A program made the translations under genes and the position numbers. A stretch of DNA of 64,000 nucleotides from Rhabditoides inermis (taxonomy: Eukaryota > Nematoda > Chromadorea > Rhabditida > Rhabditidae): contig CAWZYM010000078.1 of NCBI GenBank assembly GCA_963966185.1, forward strand, positions 62,501 through 126,500, written 5' to 3'. The notes beneath the pieces were generated by a model that ran no database searches, had not been told where the DNA came from, and saw nothing but the letters and a program-made list of their open reading frames with translations. This document shows positions 36,398 through 52,305 of the stretch, piece by piece (position 1 is the first letter of the stretch; every line of letters begins with the position of its first letter).

Positions 36398-36772
36398 AGT
36401 ATTGTTGTTTGATGATGTTGTTACAAAATAAACTGTAAGACAGATGTTTGCATATTAGTTGGATAACTAGTTACGGACTTCGTTTCTGCGAGGTACTGTG
36501 TGGTCTCGCGGCGTCCCATACACACTATACACTACAATTCGCTCCCGCTTCCGCTACTTCGTTCACGCTCAATCTATTGGTCTTATGATCGAGCAGAGAC
36601 CCCATCTTGCTCCACTGGCCTCTCCAGTGTACAATGCTGAGATATTACAAGCTAACATATTTTCGAAAATCAATGACGGAGTTCCCAGGGCACCTCTCCT
36701 GCCCCTAACACAACATGCTAGTTTATTTATCATTTCTTGTTTCTGTCTCGCACTGCGCGGTGTATTTCTAGT

Positions 36773-37612
36773 ATGGCCGATCCCCGCTACAATGCGCTCT
36801 CTGCTCGCATGGACGAGTTCGAGAGGAAGTACGACACGCTCGCCGCCTCGCACGCCGAGCTTCAAGTCAAGTACGCGGAGGTCGAGAAGAAGCTGGCCGA
36901 CGCGCTGGCTGCTGCTGCGGCAGCTCCCGCTGCTCCCGCTCCTGCTGCCCCTGCCGCTCCTCCTGCTCATGTGCTAAGATGGCTAAAAAGAAGGGTCAGT
37001 TCACATTTCAATCAATCAGACTCAATATCCAATCTCAGCTGATGCGCGGTGGTGGAGGACCGAAGCACCGCGGCTATAAGAAGAAAGGGCTGCGTGCCAA
37101 CAACGGCCGCCCGCTCATCCTCGGCTATAAGCCGCCGACGGGGTCGCAGTTCAACAACCGCCCGCTCGCTGCCCCCATCGACCCCAACAAGTGCCAGCTT
37201 TGCCACACGGTCAGTCCGTTCTCCATCCCTCTCTTTTCGGCATACCACCCCTCTCCAGGTGCTAACGGCGAACCAGCGGCCTCTGGATCATGTGTGGGCC
37301 AAACACATGGGCGTGGGGCGCTTCACGTGCTCCCAACAGCGCAACGGGATCGCCTGTGGAAAGAAGTTCATCAGTGAGTATCTTTTCCGTTCCATTCTCT
37401 AAATTGTATCAGGGAGATCCCAGCTGGAGTCGCACGTGAAGAACGAGCACAAGGAGCCGAACGCGCGCGCGACTGCGAACGCCGCCGCCGACGCTGGTAA
37501 AACGCCCGCTCACCAGCGCGAGCTCGACATCCAGTTCAGCAGGGCGTTCCCGAAAGTGAGTGTCCTCACTCTTACCAATGACCCTCCACTCTTCCAGAAA
37601 CGCCGCTGCTGA
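36773..37612 (+). CDS. C2H2-like zinc-finger protein with N-terminal coiled coil (intact copy)
   Basis: Five exons join without a break: 36773-36994, 37039-37209, 37259-37373, 37413-37555, 37598-37612, giving 221 residues. Residues 1-50 form a likely coiled coil (MDEFERKYDTLAASHAE, VEKKLADALA), then an Ala/Pro linker (about 50-68), a basic Gly-rich stretch (RGGGGPKHRGYKKKG), and two zinc-binding-like units: CQLCH with later HVWAKH, and C..C..GKKF with SHVKNEH. The tail ends in basic KRRC. The finger spacing is atypical, so the fold is inferred. An acceptor-like TTTCTAG lies just before the ATG. It follows the kinase remnant on the same strand, as in the left copy. It is the only undamaged gene in the palindromic locus. 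Nuclear or RNA-binding roles are possible; no named orthologue recognised. Confidence 0.75.
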
Positions 37613-37756
37613 TCTGGATCTGGCGAGAGCAAGCGCATGACCACCACCCATACCCAAGACCACCAATGCAATGTTTATTTGAATTAGAGTCAATATAAAT
37701 ATGTATCTATAAAACAGCGAACTCGATTATCAATTACCCACCATATTACCTTATCA

Positions 37757-39880
37757 CTACTCCACCGGAGCGTGGAGCAGGTTGGTCAGCCAGTGTCCCT
37801 CGTTGGTCTGGTCGGCTTGCGCCACAACCATCCACCACTCAGCATCCACTCCGCACCACACAACACCGTCTGCAAGGAGAACAACGAACAAATCAATCAT
37901 CCATCAACACACACCCACCCTTGCACACTCCAGGCACGAACATGTATGTACAACGACGGCTTGCCGTAGCGCAGCAGTTCGATCTGAACATAGTCTTTTC
38001 CAACTGACCATGTCACGTACTACTACAGAATCATGACACACCTTGTTTGGTCGCACTCCAGCTGTTCGCACTCTATTCACTCCGCACACTGACAACACGC
38101 CCTCATACAGGTTCTTGTTGGGCAAGCAACGGAACATCTGCATCGCGCCCTACAACAAATCAGTCAATAAATTAATTAATACTTGATCACTGTCTTCCTA
38201 GCCCGTGGAGTTACTATTGTGGATTATAATGGAAGAAAAGGAACACCTGGAGCTCCACCATCGTCTATAATGGTATCTAATTCTAATGGATTATGGAAAG
38301 GAAATCGAATGATTATCGACTGATTATCGATCTAATATCGACTTTCGACCTTCGACCCTACCATCCCCGTTGCTGAACTTGTGTTTCTCCCAGCGCTTAG
38401 CCCTTGTGGTGTACCGTATGCACTTTGTTGTATAGTCAGGATATAGCGATTCTGGATAAATGACTGATTGATTGAATACTTGATCACTTACCCCGACGTC
38501 CCTCCTGGATCCACACACACAATTCTAGTAGACGATGTCCTTCTTGTCCTGGATGTGCAGCGCACGCTGCAAATATACGTTTCAAAAAGAAACAGCACAC
38601 AACACGAGAAAGGGAGTACTTGGTGCGTGCGTCGGCGGGCATGTGTAGTTATGACGTTGTGACGACGACACACTCCATGCTGCGCACACACGGATAGAGT
38701 AATGGGCGGAGCGGACGGCGACTCGCGGCTCCAACAATTCCTTCTTCACCACAACACCTGAACAAACACAGATATTAGCATCACATAATCACACCCACCG
38801 TCAGTGTCTACCCCAATGTAAGCGCCGCTGCGGAACACGACAATCAGCTGAAATCAATAAATCAACCACTCTAGATGACAAGGATTGAAAATGCTCTTAC
38901 ATTGGCGGGATCGAAGAAGCGGAGCTCCCGCCCGCCTGGGGCGGCCACGAATGCGCAAACTCATGCAGACGAGCAAGCATTCACTCTTGCCCACAGACGG
39001 CAGCGACAAACAGAGTGAACCACGAAAACAATGTGCCTTCCAGGGAACACACAGGAGGAGTGAATATAAAGTGCAGCTCATCATTCGACACCGTCACCTA
39101 TAGACAACATGCATCACCCGGACACGTCTCTCTCAACATGCCACTCCGTGTGAGAAGAGCCTGGCGTGCTGGCAAGCAGCCTCGTCGAGTCAAGCCACCG
39201 AACACACCGGATTGTCGTTGCTGTTCGAACACAAAGCTCGCAACAGACGTCGGTTTTCGAGCAGATCGAAGAAGCGATCCGCTCCTTTGAATGAAACGCA
39301 AATGAACATTCAGCCATGGTCTCCCCTCGATGGAGATGCATTGGTTGACGCGTCCGGAGCGGGTGTCGATGACATGGACCTTTGCCTGGCACTCGGCCAG
39401 CAGCAAGTGAGACGAGGTCGAGTACAGCAGACTGCGCACTGGCTGCAATTGAACGGCTCTCAGCCTCGCCCTCTCTACTCGACTCACATATTCATCAGGC
39501 ACGTCGACCGTCTCGATGACGTCGGCGTTGAAGAGGTACACGTATCCGTTGGCGGCTCCGAACGCGACTTGTAGAGGCTGGAGAGAGATGACGGCGGCAC
39601 TCGTGCATCCAGTTCTGTTCGAGAAGCAGCGCTCCACCACCAGATCCGCAGTCTCCATCGCCTCGCGCAACTCACGGAACACGCCCCCACCGTCGGTATC
39701 AACTGAACATGGCATTAGCCAACTACATCGTATGATACACTACCGTGTTGTCGTCGACGACCTCGACGTGGACGATTCCGTCGGGGAAGTCGCATGCTCC
39801 GCGGGAGACGACGTTCCAATCGAGCGAGCACGTGAGCAAGTGCAGAGTGGTGCGAGATCAGCACAACACTGCAAGCTAAT
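37757..39880 (-). CDS. Hypothetical beta-propeller-like protein, incomplete at 5-prime end
   Basis: Coding-like minus-strand exons: LDWNVVSRGACDFPDGIVHV (about 39760-39850); FRELREAMETADLVVERCF with GAANGYVYLFNADVIETV (39490-39690); LLYSTSSHLLLAECQAKVHV and DTRSGRVNQCI (39300-39440); CVRWLDSTRLLAS (about 39180); LRFFDPAN, LIVVFRSGAYIGVDT, and ELLEPRVAVRSAHYSIRVC (38690-38930); RALHIQDKKDIVY; FRCLPNKNLYEGVLSVCGV (38045-38150); and EWWMVVAQADQTNEGHW to the stop at 37757. The strand-and-turn pattern suggests a WD-type propeller. I do not recognise the family. I found no start codon exon; upstream sequence soon enters a MITE. It may be one gene, two, or partly decayed. Exon joins are uncertain. 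Confidence 0.4.
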
Positions 39881-40060
39881 GTCAACCACGAAGAAACATA
39901 TAGGCATGTTCGGCATCAACAAAATATATTGCAAAAATCTTACTAGGATTGTGTATATGAGTGACTCCGATAAGCGGGGGCGAGGCGAGCATCTCCCCGA
40001 AAAGATTCGAATATGGGGAGACGCTGCTGAGAGTGAACGGCTTCATTGCGAACAGAGTAT

Positions 40061-40216
40061 AGGCCCCATTATACTTTCACGCTGACGCTGACGCTCCCGT
40101 GCGAAACATGCAACTATTGATTTCGTTGACGCAGCGTGATCAAAATCGATAGGTGCATCTTTTGCACGGGAGGGTCAGCGTCGCGTCAGCGTCAGCGTGA
40201 AAGTATAATGGGGCCT
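40061..40216. mobile_element. MITE family 3
   Basis: 156 bases with near-perfect inverted ends: AGGCCCCATTATACTTTCAC on the left and its reverse complement on the right, continuing into GCTGACGCTGACGC. Flanked by TAT on both sides, consistent with a TA or TAT target duplication. Noncoding. Confidence 0.85.
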
Positions 40217-40575
40217 TATAGCTAATCACATACGAACGATGGTCACACTCAACAACACAAAAAACATTAAAACGCCTTTTAATGAAGATGCGTTGCAACG
40301 CGAACTATTCTGTCGAACGATGTGACCGCGAATCAGAAAGAACCTCAAACGAGTGTAACAATTCAGGTCAAATTGTCAAATTATTGGCCTATCACGTCGG
40401 GCGGCGAGACCTGGAAGCACGGTGATTCGCAACTCAAGAAAATCGCTAGCTCAAATCAGCCAGCCGCGACAAGCGTAGCCCCGCCCCTTTGGTCCCGAAA
40501 AAAGGGGCGGAGCCTCGCTTGTAGCTTCTGGTCCTGTCACGATCCCAGCAGATTCTGATGTGCTTTGTGTTTTGG

Positions 40576-40948
40576 TAAACTCCTCTCCAATTTTCCAGGA
40601 GCTTGCGCACTAATGGTTTTATTGGAACTCTAATTCATGGCACTACGAACATGAAATAAATTCCGTGACCATGTGAACAGTAATCGCTATATTTTTATCT
40701 ATAGACTAGTGAAAATCGAATTTCAAAAATGTCACGTTCTAGAACGGTGTCAGCGATGGTGGTGTTTGCGTCAAGGAACGAAGTCGCTTATTTCGAATTG
40801 TTTTGAAATGCAGTTTTCATGGTAGAGAAAAATATTGTCTACCATTCCCGCATGGTCATGTTGCATTAATATTCATAGTAAGGGAGAGATTTTTATGCGA
40901 CGACACTATTCGCACGCCTTCAGAACTGGAGAATTGGAGGGGACTTTA
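40576..40948 (+). mobile_element. MITE family 2, copy 2
   Basis: Same element as 29164-29541, in opposite orientation: TAAACTCCTCTCCA at the left end, GGAGGGGACTTTA at the right. Clearly diverged from copy 1, so an older family. Confidence 0.85.
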
Positions 40949-41345
40949 ACACGCTCCGCGCGAGTCGCGCGTTTTTGTAGCGCAGCTCCGCCCACCCACA
41001 AATTATTAACTGTGAATCGCCGTGGGAAGAGACTAGCGAGGAATGACAACTGCGACAAACGAAAGAAGATCATGCTCACGGGACCTGCTCCATAGCGAAC
41101 CAAATCATTGGATTGTGTATAGTGATCCTGGATAAAACTTTTGATTTTGATTTTGTTTGGCTTATCGTAATCCAAACGGGACGATGCAGTTTCTCCTATT
41201 CCTATCGTGATCGTCTTTCTGTGTTGTGTTTGCTCAATGAGCTCAATGTAAGCATATTTCTTATCTACAAACATTCTTCGGTCGAATTTGCGATAAGACA
41301 TTCGTCACTGCGTCGCGGTCCATTTTCTGGACCTCTGTTGCCGAA

Positions 41346-41483
41346 ATGTCATCCTTCAAAATGGCGTTACATCCACTTCTCCTTTCGTTTTGTCTTTTCG
41401 TCACTCTTTCCCGTGCTGACCAGTGCCCTACCGAAGCCATCTACAATGAAATAACCAACACGTGTTATGTGGTATGCCTGAGG

Positions 41484-41537
<54 letters not shown>

Positions 41538-42542
41538 CAGTTCGTCTCGGCCGAGCTTCCGTTTGTGTCCGCCCAGCGTGTGTGTCTCTCCCTCTCTGGC
41601 CAACTCACTCCCATCAACAGCGCATTCGAGAACACACTTCTCACCGGTGAGCTATTAAGGTCCGGTCGTTCGTATCATGCCTTGTCATCAGAATTCGTTT
41701 CGACCAAGCTAACCTCGTCTGCATTTTGGACGGGCGGCCACTATGATCAGGGTCAGTGGACGTGGGCCGATTGGAGCGCCATCTCATACACCAAGTGGGC
41801 AGCCGGTGAGTCACTCCCCCTCTCTCTTTCTCTCTCCTCTCTATCTCTCTCTCTCACTACTTTCGGTTTCACCAGCTGAGCCTTCTGGAACGACTGGCAA
41901 ATGCATCTCAGTACAGGCAGTCGGTGGAAAGTGGCAGGCAACGGACTGTGGAGTAAGAAACTATATGCTATAATACCGTACTCCACTCAACCATTCCAGT
42001 TTTCTCTTCCCTTCGTCTGCTCTGTTCCAGCCGGCGCATCCACGCCCCAGCCTGTCACTACCACCTCTCCAGTCAAACCTACCCTTACCGTGTGTTGTAG
42101 TGTCGTCTTTCATACTAGTTGTCATACGCGCTCTTTACAGTCGACGCAAGCCTGTGACGCGCCGTGGTCGTATCTCCCTCTTACAAACAGTTGCTACTAT
42201 GTGAGAAAGACAGTAATGATCATGCATTTGCTCTGCTCAGTTTTTTTCCACTCCAAAAATGTTCTCACTGGCGGAGTCATTCTGTGACAATCTCGGCGCC
42301 CACCTCGTATCGATTCACTCTCAAAACGAGTTCGTGTACGTTCAGGGTGAGATCTCTCTTCTCATCTCTTTCCATCATCTAGCCTATGTCAGACCTCGTG
42401 AGCGCGTGGCTTCCGACGACAGCTGTGGTGTGGACTGGTCTCAACCACCTCAATGGCTCCTGGATGTACACTGATGGCTCGTCTCCAGACTACGCCTGGG
42501 ACAACACCAAGCCCTACAACAGTGGAATGTGCGTCCAGGTGA

Positions 42543-42589
<47 letters not shown>

Positions 42590-42799
42590 TCTCTCTCTCA
42601 TCCTCTCTCTTTCCCCAACATCTTTCAGCTCGACCGCAGTGCTACCCAGAAAAACCTCCAATGGACAGCCGTATCTTGCGGATACGCCCACTATTTCATG
42701 TGCAAGAAATCTGAATTCAGAATTCAGAATATTTATCTCGAATCAAATAGCACATTACAATTATGTAAATTACGGCAAGGTTACGGTAAAATACAGTAA
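41346..42799 (+). CDS. Secreted C-type lectin with two lectin domains
   Basis: About nine exons. ATG at 41346 opens a signal peptide (MALHPLLLSFCLFVTLSRA). Domain 1: CPTEAIYNEITNTCYV, PFVSAQRVCLSLSGQL, FWTGG, GQWTWADWS, then KWQATDCG and FVC. A Thr/Pro linker (TPQPVTTTSPVKPT) follows. Domain 2: CDAPWSYLPLTNSCYY, ESFCDNLGAHLVSIHSQNE, VVWTGLNHLNGSWMYTDG, and WTAVSCGYAHYFMCKK. The EPN/QPD and WND calcium motifs are not obvious, so sugar binding through calcium is doubtful. Introns are very short (45-47 bases) or (GA)n/(CT)n-rich; intron 41647-41691 could also be retained in frame. The last exon runs to a stop at 42797-42799. An alternative tail with a hydrophobic segment (VGACVLLVVLVIPCLRLLG, about 42845-42900) would make it membrane-bound. 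Such lectins are numerous in nematodes and often immune-linked. Confidence 0.85.
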
Positions 42800-43323
42800 T
42801 GCAACGCCTACTGCGAGTCCCAATAACACGAATTTCGGTAGTCCCGTGGGTGCGTGCGTGCTGTTGGTGGTGCTTGTCATCCCCTGCTTGCGGCTTCTGG
42901 GGAAGTTTCGATCTCGGCGGCGGATCCGGGCTTCAACGATCGATCGCGAAGAGACGTCTCCCAGAGTTTCATCGTCTTCGAGGATTCCTCTCCAGTCTCA
43001 ATGCCGTAGATGTAGAGAGTAGCAAAATCGAGTACCAGTCCGGTTAGTGTCCTCCGCCGCACAGCATTGTTCTGGGGTCGAGGGAATAACAGGGGAAGGC
43101 ACGCGACCGCGCGCTAGCAGAGAAAGGAATGGAATGGAAGAAATCTGCAAACCAATAACTCACTCACAATCAAATCATATCAACACATACAGATAAAACA
43201 ATTCATTCGCATACATAATCTCACAATAAATACAAAACAAAAAAGGCACCTGATAACCACTAACAGCTACACTACAATAAATACAAGTATGGCAACTCTT
43301 CCCCTCCGCATCCTCTTACATCC

Positions 43324-44059
43324 TTACATGCCGCTGTATTTGGGACCCTCTCCTCCCTGGGGGCTGACCCAGTTGATGTTCTGGGTGGGGTCCTTGATGT
43401 CGCACGTCTTGCAGTGAATGCAGTTCTGGGCGTTGATCTGCAGACGCTGCTTCGACGCGTCAGTCTCCGACGGAACAAACTCGTACACTCCTGCAACATG
43501 ACACTCATCACTCATCATATATCTCATCCCCACTCACCCGCAGGACAGAACTTTCCCTCCGGTCCGCCATACTTGGCAAGGTTCACAGCGCAAGGCACAG
43601 AGTCGTCCTGTAAGACATCGCGTGAGGGACAGACACACAGACGAACAGACACACCTTGAGGGTGAGATGGGCGGGCTGGTTCTCCTCGTGGTTGGTTCCG
43701 GTGAGGGAGACCGAAGTGAGCAGGTCAAACGTGAGCTTTCCGTCCGGCTTGGGGTACTCGATCGGCTTGAAATCCTCCTTCTTCTGCAGCTTCTCGTGGT
43801 CCGGCTTTCCGTGCGACAGCGTCCACGGCTCCTTTCCGCGTCCAATCACGTAGAACAGACCAGTGTACGCCATGCCGCCCAGCCAACCTGAAAGCAATCG
43901 ATATTCAATCGATATGTCGGCAGAGTGGACGCACCGAGAGAAGTGTTGAACGAGGGTCGGACGTTGCGGGTGGCCTTGAGCTCCTTCATCACATACGTCT
44001 CCTCGAGTCGCTCCGGGTACGAGGCGGGGGTGATGGCTGCAGGGAAAGAGAAGGGATGG

Positions 44060-44104
<45 letters not shown>

Positions 44105-46955
44105 CACACTCACTCGTCTTCTCCACGTCCTTCTCGATCTCGTCGAAGATGCTCTCGGCCGCCACCATTCCACTCTTCATCGCATTGTGCGTTCCCTTCA
44201 GCTTAGCCACATTCATCATACCAGCAGAGCAGCCAATCAGACAACCACCTGCAACGACAATTTCAAAATTCAAAATCAAACCCACGGACTCTCTCGTTTC
44301 TGGGGGGTTTGTCGCGGGTAGTGACTGATTAATGAATATCAGTCACTAATTGCCACGACAAGCCACTTATGTTCCTCCTCCACCTCATTGCTCCACTGTG
44401 TGTGCTGACTAACCGGGGAAGGTGAGCTTGGGCACTCCCTGGTAGCCTCCTTCATTCAGCGCGCGCGCTCCATACCCAATCCTCTTTCCGCCCTCCAACT
44501 GACTGCGGATCGACGGGTGCAGCTTGTAGCGCTGGAACTCCTGCAAAGACATGGGAGAGACAATCAGTCTACCGGAGGCCATGACTCGCCTGGTAGGGGT
44601 TCATGTGGGGGTTCTTATAGTCGAGGGCGACGACGAATCCAACAGACACGAGCGGCTGTCCGTCGTCCTCGATGTGGTAGAGGAACGAGCCGCCGTACTG
44701 GTCCTTGGGCTAAACAACACGATTAATCAATCAATCGATATCAATTGATACGACACACCAGAGGCCATCCGACAGTGTGCTCAATGTATCCGGGGCGGTG
44801 CTTGGCCGGATCGATCTGCCATAGCTCCTTCAGTCCAATACCGTACGACATGTCGTGCACGCGCAGAGAGTACTTGTCCATGATCTCAAAACACGTGATA
44901 ACGCAAAGCTTCGTGGATTCAATGGCACCTGCTTGGAGAGGTGTCCCCTGCATCCCTCGGCGAACACGGTGCACTTGGCGTGCAGCTCCATGCCGCGCTC
45001 AAAACTCTCCTGCAAGCGCCGACGTCACACTAGCACTCATCCCACAACCAATGCATCCCATCACTACTGCACAATTAGAGAGGGCGCGCAGCGCCCTCTC
45101 TTTTGGCTTAGGATAAGGCTCGCGCCAGAATTTTCAAGAAGTGATATCCAAAAGTCATGTTATAACCAATGTGAACTTGTCCAAATCATGTTAGTTAGAT
45201 TCGCACCGTTTCGTAGGCCAAATCACTGGTCGACGGCATCTTTGTATCTTTTCTGTGAAAGAAGTTATGCGCGATCCCGCGCTCGCACTAGGCGAAAGGC
45301 CAGCGTGTTTCGTGTCCTTCCCGTTACCGACTTTTCCCAACTTGCACTTTGCGTGTAGGCCGCCCCGCCGCCGCCAGCGTCAAATGCGCGCCGGGTTTGC
45401 ATTGTTTTGACCCCGCCAACTATAACCAGGAGGAAGAGCGCAGTAGGCGCGACACCGACTGGTTATAAGAAAATATGTGAAACGTAACGGCGATCCGTGA
45501 ATACGATGTGACGTGTGGTACATGAGACGAAGAAGTGCGAGAAGAGCAGAGGTAGAGAGAGAATGGCAGATATAGAGAGAAGGGCAGATAAAGATGGAGA
45601 GAAGGACAGAGAGAGATGGAGAAAGAGCGAGAGAGCGCAGTGAAAGAGAGAAAGAACAGTGAGAGAGAACAGATGGAGAGAGAGAGAACAGAAGGAGATA
45701 GATTAGGTTTTGATTAAATCCAGATGAATAGTCATAATTCAGCACATATTACATATAAAATTTTTTTATGAAATTTAACAAAAGCACATATATTTTCTTT
45801 AAAAAGTACTTGCGTAAAAAGACTCAGTTTGTCTTGACTCAATTCAACAAAAGCGCATGCATAAAACGTTTACAAATACTAACACAAACCTGCACTTCTC
45901 TCTCTCTCTCTCTCTCTCCATCTCCTTTAATTGTATTCTTATATTTCCTATGTTAGTTAGTGTCAACAGTCTGGTCTTCGCAGGTTTGTGTTAGTATTTG
46001 TAAACGTTTTATGCATGCGCTTTTGTTGAATTGGGTCAAGACAAACTGAGTCTTTTTACGCAAGTACTTTTTAAAGAAAATCACATCTCGAACGACACAA
46101 AAAACACTACGTGGTTCTTACCTTGGGCGAGCCGTCCTTGGCGATTCCGACATCGTTCGTCGCCACTCCCTTGACACTGCCATCCTCGTTGTACAGAATC
46201 TGGAGCATACATTTCATTTCACTCAATCCAACAACAAGTGTGCGTACCTCGCTGGCCGCGTATCCGGGGTAGATCTCGACGCCGGCAGCCTCTGCCTGCT
46301 GTCCGAGCCAGCTGACCACGTGGCCGAGACGCACCACGTAGTTGCCGTGGTTGGCGAGCGGAATGCCGGGCAGGATCGGCACCGGCACGCGGCCCGTCTC
46401 CGTCAGGATCGCGATCGACTCCTCCTTCACCTGCAAACCGCGCCGCCACCATGACGTCATAAGTCGATGACGTCACCTGCTGATGGACGGGCACTCCCTC
46501 CATGTTCTTCCACTCGGGCAGCAGCTCGTCGAGGGCGCGGGTCTCGATGACCGCACCGGACAGAGTGTGCGCGCCCAGCTCCGACGCCTTCTCCACCACA
46601 CACACGCGGAACTCCTCGCCTGAATCGATCGATACAATCTCTTGAATAAACTTTAATGACTATGCGACGCACCCTTTCCGGCCTTGTCGGCGAGCTGGCG
46701 CAGTTTGATGGCGGCCGAGAGTCCGGCCGGGCCTCCTCCCACAATCACCACGTCGTACTGGTCCGACACGCGGGTCATGTCCACGTCTTTCCAGCGAGCG
46801 TCCGCCGCGCGGTCCTCAACCACATAGCAACGTCGACTGCGCGTCTACACATGCGCACGCACCTTGACAGTGTAGTGGGTGGTAGTCCACTGCCCGTTGA
46901 CCACATTCCTGCAATGGCGAGTCGCCTGCAGCAGCCGCACCACTGACAATCTCAT
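43324..46955 (-). CDS. ETFDH: Electron transfer flavoprotein-ubiquinone oxidoreductase, mitochondrial
   Basis: Fourteen exons, about 590 residues, complete. It moves electrons from the ETF flavoprotein to ubiquinone in the inner mitochondrial membrane, linking fatty-acid and amino-acid oxidation to respiration. The start (ATG 46955) gives an Arg-rich mitochondrial targeting sequence [19 protein letters not shown]-binding dinucleotide motif [57 protein letters not shown] and [26 protein letters not shown]; and the 4Fe-4S cluster near the C-terminus ([12 protein letters not shown] with an earlier Cys in GKFCPA). Start lies just after TTTCAGCG, so trans-splicing is likely. One intron has a GC donor (CAG/GCGAGT, 44589). 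The largest intron (45010-46121) contains a MITE. No lesions seen. Caenorhabditis orthologue: let-721 by family knowledge. Confidence 0.95.
45792..46081. mobile_element. MITE family 1, copy 2, in ETFDH intron
   Basis: Arms of about 100 bases (45792-45893 and 45980-46081) are reverse complements around a CT-rich centre. Shares CAGGTTTGT, TTTTATGCATG, GCTTTTGTTGAAT and AGACAAAC words, in order, with 18421-18824. It accounts for much of the unusually long ETFDH intron. Confidence 0.85.
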
Positions 46956-47923
46956 CGCTGAAATGACAATCAATCGATAACAACACAGACAGCGACATAC
47001 AAACAAACGGCATCAAAAAAACCCCCCGGCTATCAACTGGAGCTTGCAACTTGCGGGTAGTCAAACAATAGGTAATCACTATGAAGTAAGATTTTTAAGA
47101 CAACAAAGTGGCAAAACAGCTCGCCTAAAGTGAGTAGCAAAGTCCAAGTGGGCCTTATCAAACGAAATCTATATACGCGCACAGACACGTTCTCTAATGA
47201 AACGAGAAAGGTCAAAGTACGCGGTATGTCAAACATAATCGATCTACGAGTATCGATCGCTGCGATATGATAATGATAATCCAGTTTACAAACACGACTA
47301 TTTATAAAATAAAACAGAAACAGCCAGGATCATGGAGGCGGAATCGGGAGAGAGGGATGGACACAGGGCAGCAACGAATGCAGCACAACACAACAGGAGG
47401 GAGAGATAGTGAGAAGCGGGCGGGGCAGTGAGAGACAGAGAGAAGAGAAGAGAGAGACAGGCGGGACACGCTAAAAGCATCACAACAACCAGAACCAGTT
47501 ACTCCTCTTGCAAATTATTTTTCATGATCTATTCAGATATAATAAAAACCGTTTTAACAGAATTCGAATAGTACAAACATACTGGATACATAATAAACAT
47601 TTATTAAACCTTCAGATAAAATCGGGATACAGTATTGTGGAACAGAATTGAATAATGAACTTGAACACCGACGCGTGGATTCTACTCGGATGTAAGTCTA
47701 CTGTTCTCGTCAACAGATCACAACAGTGTAAACAGGGATAGTCACTTCCGGTCAACTGAACCGACGGACCGGATCAGATCGAGACGAGACATCACTAACA
47801 ACAAGAGGATAAACTAGATAAGCTGGCTCATAGAGTGCTTTGTAAACAAACAATTTCAAATAGGTTACTACTGATAACATACGAGCATGGTGATAGTGTG
47901 ATGAAGAGCCAGCACCGCCAGGC
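46956..47923. other. Intergenic, no gene seen
   Basis: Between the Hsp110 3-prime end and the ETFDH start, both on the minus strand. The ETFDH promoter or trans-splice region lies at the left edge. A frame at 47033-47236 has no family resemblance and poor coding character. Confidence 0.5.
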
Positions 47924-51941
<4,018 letters not shown>

Positions 51942-52037
51942 CGTAGCAGTCTAATCAACTGAAACAAAGAAATATTGTCTTAGATATTGTAAAAACCGAA
52001 TTAAACAAATAAATAAAAATTCGAGCAAACAACATAA

Positions 52038-52240
52038 GCAGCTATTAAGTTCCCAAAAATACAAAAAATAATGTGAAATAAATGTCAAAAAATACCGAAA
52101 AATGTCTAAAAATGCGAAATAAAATGTCAAAAAATATTGTAAATTTTTACAATTTTCGCGCGCCCCATTGCCAAAATGTCGAAAAATACGAAAAAATGTA
52201 TTTTTGGAAATTTTGTCATTTTTTGAACTTAATAGCTGCT
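52038..52240. mobile_element. MITE-like element in the Hsp110-Rpn3 promoter region
   Basis: Perfect 16-base inverted ends AGCAGCTATTAAGTTC / GAACTTAATAGCTGCT, flanked by ATA on both sides. The 203-base interior is AT-rich with many AAAATG words and a (C/G)-rich centre (CGCGCGCCCC). It sits about 100 bases from the Hsp110 start and next to the heat-shock element. Confidence 0.8.
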
Positions 52241-52253
52241 ATAGCGAACAAGA

Positions 52254-52260
52254 TATAAAA
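52254..52260 (+). promoter_or_regulatory. Possible TATA box
   Basis: TATAAAA between the MITE and the heat-shock element, in the intergenic region of two divergent genes, about 460 bases before the Rpn3 start. Plausible only if the Rpn3 5-prime leader is long or removed by trans-splicing. Confidence 0.3.
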
Positions 52261-52305
52261 AGAATAACAATCGACAACGAAAATGACTCAGTATGGTCTC
52301 GATTT

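Larger units (their letters stand above)
39900..41345. other. Gene-free stretch with two MITEs
   Basis: No gene is visible. It contains MITE family 3 (40061-40216) and MITE family 2 copy 2 (40576-40948). It is the boundary between the rearranged locus and the housekeeping region. Confidence 0.6.

Noticed and set aside
36500..36770. Frame of about 90 codons before the zinc-finger gene
   Set aside because: It has no recognisable domain, no counterpart in the left copy and overlaps the presumed promoter.
47033..47236. A small gene upstream of ETFDH
   Set aside because: No family resemblance, AT-rich, and no splice partners.
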